From Alphaproteobacteria bacterium (GTDB lineage: Bacteria > Pseudomonadota > Alphaproteobacteria > DSM-16000 > Inquilinaceae), in the NCBI GenBank assembly GCA_028281925.1, contig JANQIX010000043.1, positions 62,001 to 126,000 on the forward strand: a DNA stretch of 64,000 nt. Direction: 5' to 3'. The notes beneath the pieces are model-generated. The model searched no databases. It was not told the origin of the DNA and worked only from the letters and a program-made list of their open reading frames with translations. Made by a program: the position numbers and the translations under genes. Numbering within the stretch: the stretch's first letter is position 1; every line of letters starts with the position of its first letter. Positions 25,457 to 32,611 of this stretch are shown one piece after another.

Positions 25457-27814
25457 ATGTCAGCCACGCTTTCGCTTGCGTCTGCCACACCCGATCCCGA
25501 TCCGGGTCGCGACCATGCGCTGGCCTGTCTGGCGGCCCTGGAGCGCAAGGCGCTGTGGCTGTCGACCTATATGATCCACCACGCCAACAATCTGCGCCCC
25601 AAGCGGGACAAGCTGAAAGTCGGCGGTCATCAGGCGTCCTGCGCTTCGATCTCCACTTTGATGACGGCGCTCTATTTCCACGCGCTGCGGCCGGAAGACC
25701 GGGTGGCCGTCAAACCCCATGCCAGCCCCATGTTCCACGCCATCCAGTACCTGATGGGCCGGCAATCCCTGGAGAACCTGCAGCAGTTCCGGGCCTTTGG
25801 CGGTGCCCAGTCGTATCCCTCGCGCACCAAGGATCAGGTAGACGTGGATTTCTCCACGGGCTCGGTCGGTCTGGGGGCCGCCATCACCTGCTTTGCGTCG
25901 CTGGTGCAGGATTATCTTGATGCCAAGGCAATGCTGCCCGCAGGGCAGCGACCGGGCCGCATGATCGCGCTAGTCGGCGATGCGGAGCTGGACGAAGGCA
26001 ACATCTATGAGTGCCTGCAGGAAAGCTGGAAGAACGAGCTTCGGAACTGCTGGTGGATCATCGACTACAATCGCCAGAGCCTGGACGGCATCGTCCAGGA
26101 CCAGCTGTTCCGGCTGATCGATCGCACGTTCAGGGCCTGCGGCTGGAACGTCGTAACCCTCAAATATGGGGCAAAGCTGCGGGCCGCCTTCGAGAAGCCG
26201 GGCGGGCGAGCGCTGAAGCGCTGGATCAATCAGTGCCCCAACGACGTCTACTCGGCGCTGACCTTCCAAGGCGGCGAGGCGTGGCGGCGTCAGATCCTGA
26301 CCGACATGCCGGACGACGCGGATCTGCGTACGCTGTTGGGTGCGTATGACGATACTGCGCTGGAAGCGCTGGTCACAAATCTCGGCGGCAACGACCTGCC
26401 GACGGTGCTGGACGCGTTCTCGCATGTTGAGGACAGCCGGCCCACCTGCTTCATCGCCTATACGATCAAGGGCTACGGTCTGCCTTTGGCCGGACATAAG
26501 GACAACCATGCCGGCATCATGACGGCGGAGCAGATGGCGGACTTCCAGCGCGCCATGGGCGTGCCGGAGGGGGCGGAGTGGGATCGCTTCACCGGAACCG
26601 AGCCCACGGCCGACGTGCTGGAGCGGTTCATGGCAGACGGTCCGCTGGCAGTCGGACGAACATCGGCCGTTCGGACTCAGTCGATCCCCGTCACGCCATT
26701 CACGACGCCAGCGGGTGCGACTGCCTCCACCCAGGAAGCCTTCGGGCGCATCCTGAACGAGCTGGCACGTCGCGACGACCCGCTGTCGCGGCATGTCGTC
26801 AGCACCTCACCGGACGTGACGATCTCCACCAACCTGGCGCCCTGGGTGAACCAGCGGGGCCTGTTCCACCGGCACGAGCACGAGGATGTGTTCCGCACCC
26901 GCAAGGTGGCCTCGCCGCTGAAATGGGTGCGGAGCCGGGCGGGTCAGCATATCGAGTTGGGGATCGCGGAGAACAACTTGTTCCTGCTGCTGGCGGCACT
27001 CGGTCTGTCGGAACCGCTTTTCGGCACCCGCCTGTTGCCGGTCGGTACGCTCTATGACCCGTTCATCGCCCGCGGTCTCGATGCCCTGACCTATGCCTGC
27101 TATCAGGACGCGCGCTTCATGCTGGTGGCTACACCCTCCGGCATTACCTTGGCGCCGGAGGGTGGGGCCCACCAGTCGGTCTATCAGCCCTTGATCGGCA
27201 TCGGCCAGCCGGGCCTGACCGCCATGGAACCGGCTTATGCGGATGAGCTGGCGGAGATCATGCGCTGGGGCTTCGAGCACATGCAGGCCGCCGACGGCGG
27301 CTCAGTCTACCTGCGCTTGTCGACCCGTCCGCTTGACCAGCCGCAACGCACGCTGGGCTTGGCCGAGCGCCGGGCAGTGATCGATGGCGGATATTGGCGC
27401 GTGCCGCCAGGGCAGGATGCGCGGCTGGCCATCGCCTATTGCGGTGCGATTGCACCGGAAGCCGCAGAAGCCCATAGCCGACTGGCAGAACGCAGATCCG
27501 ATATCGGCCTCCTGGCCGTCACCTCCGCCGACCGTCTGCTGGCCGGATGGAATGACGCCCAGGCGAAACGGCGTCGCGGGGAAGACGCGGAAAGCCATGT
27601 GGAACGGTTGTTGGCGCCACTGGCGCCGGACGCCCGGCTGGTGACCGTACTGGACGGCCATCCCGCCACACTGGCCTGGCTGGGCTCAGTGCTGGGCCAC
27701 AAGGTGACGCCGCTGGGCATCGACCGCTTCGGCCAATCCGGCGATGTGATCGACCTCTACCACGCATACGGCATCGACGCCGACGCCATCACCGCGGCGG
27801 CGGAGCAAGGATAA
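25457..27814 (+). CDS. Large transketolase / homodimeric pyruvate dehydrogenase E1-like enzyme
   Basis: This 785-residue thiamine diphosphate enzyme has the transketolase layout: N-terminal cofactor domain with the TPP motif beginning GDAELDEGN and ending DYNRQS (about 175-210), a pyrimidine-binding middle domain with LGIAENNLFLLLAALGLSE (about 500), and a C-terminal domain. The segments KLKVGGHQASCASI and SPMFHAIQYLMGRQ recall AceE-type E1 enzymes, but it is 100 residues shorter than AceE and no E2 or E3 gene is adjacent. Both keto-acid and ketose substrates are possible. AAGGGA before ATG 25457 fixes the start. It is divergent from the telA operon and ends at a strong bidirectional terminator. 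Confidence 0.8.
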   Translation: MSATLSLASATPDPDPGRDHALACLAALERKALWLSTYMIHHANNLRPKRDKLKVGGHQASCASISTLMTALYFHALRPEDRVAVKPHASPMFHAIQYLMGRQSLENLQQFRAFGGAQSYPSRTKDQVDVDFSTGSVGLGAAITCFASLVQDYLDAKAMLPAGQRPGRMIALVGDAELDEGNIYECLQESWKNELRNCWWIIDYNRQSLDGIVQDQLFRLIDRTFRACGWNVVTLKYGAKLRAAFEKPGGRALKRWINQCPNDVYSALTFQGGEAWRRQILTDMPDDADLRTLLGAYDDTALEALVTNLGGNDLPTVLDAFSHVEDSRPTCFIAYTIKGYGLPLAGHKDNHAGIMTAEQMADFQRAMGVPEGAEWDRFTGTEPTADVLERFMADGPLAVGRTSAVRTQSIPVTPFTTPAGATASTQEAFGRILNELARRDDPLSRHVVSTSPDVTISTNLAPWVNQRGLFHRHEHEDVFRTRKVASPLKWVRSRAGQHIELGIAENNLFLLLAALGLSEPLFGTRLLPVGTLYDPFIARGLDALTYACYQDARFMLVATPSGITLAPEGGAHQSVYQPLIGIGQPGLTAMEPAYADELAEIMRWGFEHMQAADGGSVYLRLSTRPLDQPQRTLGLAERRAVIDGGYWRVPPGQDARLAIAYCGAIAPEAAEAHSRLAERRSDIGLLAVTSADRLLAGWNDAQAKRRRGEDAESHVERLLAPLAPDARLVTVLDGHPATLAWLGSVLGHKVTPLGIDRFGQSGDVIDLYHAYGIDADAITAAAEQG

Positions 27815-27829
27815 CCGGGGAGGTCGGCT

Positions 27830-27861
27830 GGTCCCGGCGCAAGCCCCCTTGCGCCGGGACC
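27830..27861. terminator. Bidirectional terminator
   Basis: GGTCCCGGCGCAAG and CTTGCGCCGGGACC form a perfect 14-bp stem with a CCCC loop, between the convergent transketolase-like and decarboxylase beta-subunit genes. Confidence 0.75.
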
Positions 27862-27870
27862 GATCAGCCC

Positions 27871-29103
27871 CTACCCGCCGACATTCGCGAACATGCTGAT
27901 GAAGATGGCGGCGAAGATTGCCGAGGTGATCACGCCGCTGATGCTCGCACCCAGTGCATGCGGCAGGATGATGGCATCCGGGTTCACTTCCGACACGGTC
28001 TTCTGTGCCACCTTCGCCGTGGTCGGCACGCAGCTCACGCCAGCGATGCCGATCACCGGATTGAACTTCTTGCCCGTGGCGTAATAGAGCACATAGCCAC
28101 CAAGCAGCCCGCCAATGCCGCTGATCGCCAGCGCCATGATGCCGATGCCCAAGAGGATCAGAACCTGCGGGTTGAGGATCGTGCTGGCTTCGCAGAGCAC
28201 GCCCAAGAGCAGGCCGAGGAAGAAGGTGGCACCGTAGAGCACAGGGCCACTTAGCACCTCGGCGACTTTCACCAGCCCGCTTTCACGGATGATCACGCCG
28301 ATGAACAGCGACAGGATCAAAGGTGCTGCCACCGGGAACAGGAGACACAAGAGCGTCACCGCGATCACGCAGAATACGATCTTCTGGCCCGAGGTGATCT
28401 CTTTCGGCTTCTCAACCGGCATCTTCAGGCCGCGGATATGCCTCGGCACCAACAGCTTGATCAGGTACGGATATCCGCCGTATGTGAGGCCGAGATAGAG
28501 ATAGGCCACCACGGTGATCGGTACGAACAGGTCTTCCGACAGCATTAGCGAGGCAAACAGGATCATCGGTCCGTCCGCGCCGCCGATGGTCGCCGTGGCT
28601 GCCGCATCGTTCAGCGGCAGACCGGCCCAGTACGCGACGGGCAGCGCCACCACCGTCCCAAGCTCAGCGAACAGTGCGATCACCATGCTGGTGAATGGCC
28701 GTGCCATAACGAAGCCGACATCCAACAGGACGCCGATGCCCAGGAACACCAGACAGGCAATCAAGCCATTGGAGAAAGCAAAATTATAGACCGGCTGCAG
28801 CCAATTGATCTGCATGACGGTCACCAGCTCTTCCGTGTCGCTCGCCAGCGGATCGAGAAACAGCGTCCCGGGAACCTGCTGACCGGTCGCCGGGTCCACC
28901 CAGAACAACACACCGGCGTTGATCGCCACCATTCCCAAACCCATGGGAATCATCAGCAGCGCTTCCAACACCCCCTTCTTGCCGAGATAGATCAGAAGGC
29001 ACCCCAGGAGGATCAGAAAGATCCGCCCGAAGAATATGTCCGGTTCGGCATCGACCAGGGTCGCGATGCCCTGGAAGACTTGCAGCAGGTCAAAGTTTTC
29101 CAT
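27871..29103 (-). CDS. mmdB: Sodium-translocating decarboxylase, beta (membrane pump) subunit
   Basis: This 410-residue integral membrane protein is the beta subunit of the biotin-dependent sodium-pumping decarboxylases (OadB/MmdB/GcdB). It decarboxylates carboxybiotin and couples this to export of Na+. It has nine or more hydrophobic segments. The re-entrant sodium site is visible as TIGGADGPMILFAS, and the conserved end includes GIAGVSCVPTTAKVAQK and HALGASISGVI. It is the last gene of the operon with a carboxyltransferase (30005-31558), a small anchor subunit and a biotin carrier. The mmdB name follows from the carboxyltransferase type; by this subunit alone oadB would fit equally well. 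Confidence 0.92.
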   Translation of the reverse strand: MENFDLLQVFQGIATLVDAEPDIFFGRIFLILLGCLLIYLGKKGVLEALLMIPMGLGMVAINAGVLFWVDPATGQQVPGTLFLDPLASDTEELVTVMQINWLQPVYNFAFSNGLIACLVFLGIGVLLDVGFVMARPFTSMVIALFAELGTVVALPVAYWAGLPLNDAAATATIGGADGPMILFASLMLSEDLFVPITVVAYLYLGLTYGGYPYLIKLLVPRHIRGLKMPVEKPKEITSGQKIVFCVIAVTLLCLLFPVAAPLILSLFIGVIIRESGLVKVAEVLSGPVLYGATFFLGLLLGVLCEASTILNPQVLILLGIGIMALAISGIGGLLGGYVLYYATGKKFNPVIGIAGVSCVPTTAKVAQKTVSEVNPDAIILPHALGASISGVITSAIFAAIFISMFANVGG

Positions 29104-29153
29104 GGCGCCCTCTGAGCGGCAGGCAGGGGAAAGACCGGTGGCTTGCCGTCAGG

Positions 29154-29552
29154 TCAACCGATGGTCAGAAGAGGCTGTCCCGGCTCGACGCCGTCGCCAG
29201 CATTGACGTGGATGGCCGTCACCGAGCCCGCGCGATGCGCGTTCACGATCGTCTTCATTTTCATGGCCTCAATGGTTGCGACCTTGTCGCCCTCATTGAC
29301 CGCCTGGCCCTGGGATACGTCGATGGACACGACGACACCCGCCAGCGGGCTGACTTCATCACCAGGGCCAGCGCTGGGTGCCGCCGGGGCCGCCGCTGCC
29401 GGCGCAGGAGCCGCGGCGGCAGCCGGGGCGGCCGTTACGGCGGCAGACATGTCGCCGGGGCTGGGGATGATCGACCCGGGCGCATCGGCCACGTCTTCGA
29501 CAGTGACGTTGTAGGGCCGGCCGTCGACGGTGATCTTGAAACTCCGCTGCAT
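29154..29552 (-). CDS. mmdC: Biotin carboxyl carrier subunit of the sodium pump
   Basis: The 132-residue protein carries biotin between the carboxyltransferase and the membrane pump. Residues 1-25 form a short N-terminal beta segment, residues 36-62 a flexible Ala/Pro linker, and residues 65-132 a biotinyl domain with the motif EAMKM, in which Lys98 is biotinylated. The linker and single biotinyl domain are typical of MmdC and of the C-terminus of oxaloacetate decarboxylase alpha. It lies 50 bases upstream of the beta-subunit gene in the same operon. Attachment requires a BirA ligase, which is not in this window. Confidence 0.92.
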   Translation of the reverse strand: MQRSFKITVDGRPYNVTVEDVADAPGSIIPSPGDMSAAVTAAPAAAAAPAPAAAAPAAPSAGPGDEVSPLAGVVVSIDVSQGQAVNEGDKVATIEAMKMKTIVNAHRAGSVTAIHVNAGDGVEPGQPLLTIG

Positions 29553-29614
29553 GGCTCGTGTTTCCTGATTTCTTTAGGGCGGTGTTGTGGGGACGGCGTT
29601 GCGGATGCCGAGGG

Positions 29615-29956
29615 TCAATGGCGCTGGTGATGGGGGGCGTGGGAGGTCTGGTGGAGCATGCGCCCCTCCGTCTCCCAGGCATGGCTGCGGCGGGCGTCTT
29701 CGATGCGCACGATCCGGGTGGCGCCCATCACGGAATAGACGGCCGCGGCGATCGCCGCGATGTCGTCCTGCGCCTGCTGGACGGCGGGTCCTGGCGCCGA
29801 CTTCGAAACGAGCTGCGCGGCAGGTGCCGGAGCCTTCTTTTCCGCCAGCGACAGCGCCGTGACGATGCCCTTGATCACCACGGCCACGATCATCGAGATG
29901 ACGATGGCCATCCCGTACATGACGATGGATTGGCCGATCAGATCGCCAATTTCCAT
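29615..29956 (-). CDS. mmdD: Small membrane subunit of the sodium pump (OadG/MmdD-like)
   Basis: The 113-residue protein has one N-terminal transmembrane helix (about 11-36, IVMYGMAIVISMIVAVVIKG), an Ala/Pro/Lys linker, and a short soluble part with AAIAAAVYSVMGATRIVRIE. This is the arrangement of the OadG/MmdD subunit, which holds the carboxyltransferase and the membrane pump together. The C-terminus is unusually His-rich (TSHAPHHQRH); OadG of oxaloacetate decarboxylase is reported to bind zinc near its C-terminus, so the same may apply. It is the second gene of the operon, 48 bases after the carboxyltransferase. Confidence 0.85.
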   Translation of the reverse strand: MEIGDLIGQSIVMYGMAIVISMIVAVVIKGIVTALSLAEKKAPAPAAQLVSKSAPGPAVQQAQDDIAAIAAAVYSVMGATRIVRIEDARRSHAWETEGRMLHQTSHAPHHQRH

Positions 29957-30004
29957 GATGCCTGCCTCCTTGGCGCTCTCAGCCGCGACCGATCGAGTGA
30001 TGCC

Positions 30005-31558
30005 CTAGAGCGGGATGTCGCCATGCTTCTTCATCGGCCGCAGTTCTCGCTTGCTGAGTGTCTTGCGCAAGGCCAGCGCCGTGACGGCACGGGTTTCCGA
30101 CGGCCGGATAACATCGGTGATGTAGCCGCGCGATGCCGAGAGATAGGGCGACGCGAATTCCGACCGGTATTCCGCCGCCAGTTCGGATCGCTTCGCGCGG
30201 GGATCTTCGGCGGATTTTAGCTCGTTGCGATAGAGGATGTTCACAGCACCCTCCGCCCCCATCACGGCGATTTCCGCCGTCGGCCAGGCATAGACCAGAT
30301 CGGCCCCCATCTCCTGGCTGCACATGGCGAGGTACGAGCCGCCGTAAGCTTTACGCGTGATGATCGTGATCTTGGGCACGGTGGCCGATGCGTATGCGAA
30401 CAGCATCTTCGCGCCGTGACGGATGATGCCGCCGCGTTCCTGCTCGATGCCGGGCAGGAAGCCCGGAACGTCAACGAAGGTCACCAACGGAATGTTGAAG
30501 CAGTTGCAGAAGCGGATGAAGCGCGCGCCCTTGTCGGATGCGTCGATGTCAAGCGCACCCGCCTTTTCCATCGGATTGTTGGCGAGCACACCGACAACAG
30601 TGCCCTCGATGCGGGCGAAACCGACCAGGATGTTGCGCGCCCAGCCGGCGTGCACCTCCAGGAAATCGCCGGCGTCCACGACCCGCTTGATGATCGCGGT
30701 CATGTCCATGGGCTCGCTGGAGGTCTCGGGGATCAGGGTCTCGATCTCTTCGTCTTCGGCCAGCACCAATTCAGCGCTGGGCCGGTGCGGCGGATCCTCG
30801 GTGTTGTTCGATGGCAGGAAGCTCAGCAGCTTGCGCGCCAGCAGCACCGCCTGCGCGTCGTTCTCGGCCACGAAATGGGCGTTGCCGCTGACCGTGGCGT
30901 GCACCGAGGCACTGCCGACCTCGTCCATCGTCGTGGCCCGGCCCGTCACCGCCTTGATGACCTCCGGCCCGGTGATGAACATGTGGGCGTTGTCGGCCGT
31001 CATGATGATGAAGTCCATCAAGGCCGGCGAATACGAGGCGCCGCCCGCACACGGTCCGGCGATGATCGCTATCTGCGGCACCACGCCCGACAGCAGCACG
31101 TTCTGATAGAACACGTCGCCGTAGCCGCTCAGCGCGTCCACGCCTTCCTGGATGCGAGCACCGCCGCTGTCTTTGAAGGCGACCATAGGGATGCCCATCT
31201 TAAGCGCATAGCGCATGGACTGGACCATCTTGGTCGCGTGCATCTTGCCCAGCGTGCCGGCCGCCACGGTGAAGTCCTGGCTGAAGCCTGCCACTTGGCG
31301 GCCGTCGACATAGCCGGTGCCGACGACCACGCCGTCGGCCGGCATTTCCTTGCCATCCATGCCGAAATGGCGTGCCGTATGGCGGATATGAGCACCCATT
31401 TCCTGGAACGTGCCCTCTTGGAACAGCGCGTCGAGGCGCTCGCGGGCCGTCATCAGCCCCTTACCGTGGCGCTTGGCGATCTTGTCTTCGCCGCCGGCGG
31501 CGAGCACCGTCTCACGGCGCTTGTTCAGATCGTCGAGGAGCTTTTCCGCTATCGCCAT
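30005..31558 (-). CDS. mmdA: Methylmalonyl-CoA decarboxylase / acyl-CoA carboxyltransferase alpha subunit
   Basis: The 517-residue protein is a carboxyltransferase of the PccB/MmdA family: it moves the carboxyl group from a CoA thioester to biotin. Signatures are KRHGKGLMTARERLDALFQ, the two oxyanion regions AFKDSGGARIQEG with GPCAGGASYSPAL, and VPGFLPGIEQERGG with KAYGGSYLAMCSQEMGAD. Its partners (beta pump, small anchor, biotin carrier) make it the first subunit of a sodium-pumping decarboxylase and not of a biotin-dependent carboxylase, since no biotin carboxylase gene is nearby. Methylmalonyl-CoA is the likeliest substrate; glutaconyl-CoA or malonyl-CoA cannot be excluded. The ATG at 31558 gives the normal family length; the ribosome site is weak. 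Confidence 0.9.
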   Translation of the reverse strand: MAIAEKLLDDLNKRRETVLAAGGEDKIAKRHGKGLMTARERLDALFQEGTFQEMGAHIRHTARHFGMDGKEMPADGVVVGTGYVDGRQVAGFSQDFTVAAGTLGKMHATKMVQSMRYALKMGIPMVAFKDSGGARIQEGVDALSGYGDVFYQNVLLSGVVPQIAIIAGPCAGGASYSPALMDFIIMTADNAHMFITGPEVIKAVTGRATTMDEVGSASVHATVSGNAHFVAENDAQAVLLARKLLSFLPSNNTEDPPHRPSAELVLAEDEEIETLIPETSSEPMDMTAIIKRVVDAGDFLEVHAGWARNILVGFARIEGTVVGVLANNPMEKAGALDIDASDKGARFIRFCNCFNIPLVTFVDVPGFLPGIEQERGGIIRHGAKMLFAYASATVPKITIITRKAYGGSYLAMCSQEMGADLVYAWPTAEIAVMGAEGAVNILYRNELKSAEDPRAKRSELAAEYRSEFASPYLSASRGYITDVIRPSETRAVTALALRKTLSKRELRPMKKHGDIPL

Positions 31559-31815
31559 GACAGTCTGCCGTCCGATCGCAAGGGGTTTCGAAACCTGGAA
31601 GAGCGGCGCCTGCCCGACCGGGATCGCGCCGCATGACACCTCAAGTCCTGCCGGTACCCGGACGCGCCCGCGCGCCCGATGGACAGGCGGCAATGCGATG
31701 CCGCCGAACCGTCTTCGCAGCTAACATCTGCATGCGCTTACGTCGTTGAGGTATATCAGTTCCAAACTCGCGATCCTGGGGCCTGGGCACGCCGCGTGCG
31801 CCGCAAGACTGCTGC

Positions 31816-32496
31816 TCAGAGCAGCGTCGGCTGGTGCGGCGGGGGAGCGAGAACGCCGGGATCGTCGTTGCGGTAGCTGTTCACCCTGTCGGAGACGGGA
31901 CGCATCGCCATCTCCGAAGCTTCGATCGGTCGCAGCACGGCATCGCCGTCGCCGGCGGGATCGAGCCAAGCCCCGTAGGCTTCCGGCCGCAGGATGACCG
32001 GCATTCGGTCGTGGATCTGCGCCATCAGGCTGTTGGCTTCGGTCGTGAGGATCGTGAAGGTCGCGAGATCCTGACCTTGCGGGTCACGCCAGCGGCTCCA
32101 CAGCCCGGCGAATGCCATCAGCCCCCCGTCTGACCGGCTGATCAGGAGCGGCTTGCGGATACGCCCTTCGCGCTGCCACTCGAAGAACCCGTCGGCGACC
32201 ACCAAGCAGCGCCGCTTGCGATAGCTGTCACGAAACGCCGGCGTCGTCGCCACCGTCTCGGAGCGCGCGTTGATCATGCGGACGCCGATCTTGGCATCCT
32301 TGGCCCAATGGGGGATCAGGCCCCATCGCAGCAGCGACAGCGTGCGCGTTCCGTCTTCCGCACACCGCACGACCGGGGCCGCCTGCGTCGGCGCCAGGTT
32401 GTAGCGCGGCTGCAGATTGGGCCTCTCGACCGGGTCGACCGCGAACATGTCCAGGATCGCCTGAAGCGGTGACGTGATGGTATAGCGTCCACACAT
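31816..32496 (-). CDS. yedK: SRAP-domain protein (abasic site cross-linking, YedK/HMCES type)
   Basis: This 226-residue protein belongs to the SOS response-associated peptidase family. Members form a thiazolidine link through Cys2 to abasic sites in single-stranded DNA and so shield them. Cys2 is directly after the initiator Met (MCGRY). The other active-site residues are visible: Asn76 in INARSE, Glu106 in DGFFEW and His162 in IHDRMPVIL. The length is typical. It stands alone, divergent from the CoxL-like gene. It ends about 120 bases before the region holding the mmd promoter. Confidence 0.93.
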   Translation of the reverse strand: MCGRYTITSPLQAILDMFAVDPVERPNLQPRYNLAPTQAAPVVRCAEDGTRTLSLLRWGLIPHWAKDAKIGVRMINARSETVATTPAFRDSYRKRRCLVVADGFFEWQREGRIRKPLLISRSDGGLMAFAGLWSRWRDPQGQDLATFTILTTEANSLMAQIHDRMPVILRPEAYGAWLDPAGDGDAVLRPIEASEMAMRPVSDRVNSYRNDDPGVLAPPPHQPTLL

Positions 32497-32611
32497 CCCC
32501 TCGTTCCCTCGCTATGGGCCGGACTTCTCGTGTCTCGGTTGGCATCGGTTGACCCTTCGAGGTCGAGGCACGAGTTTATCGGACATATCTCGTGAATGCG
32601 GAAAGTGCGAC

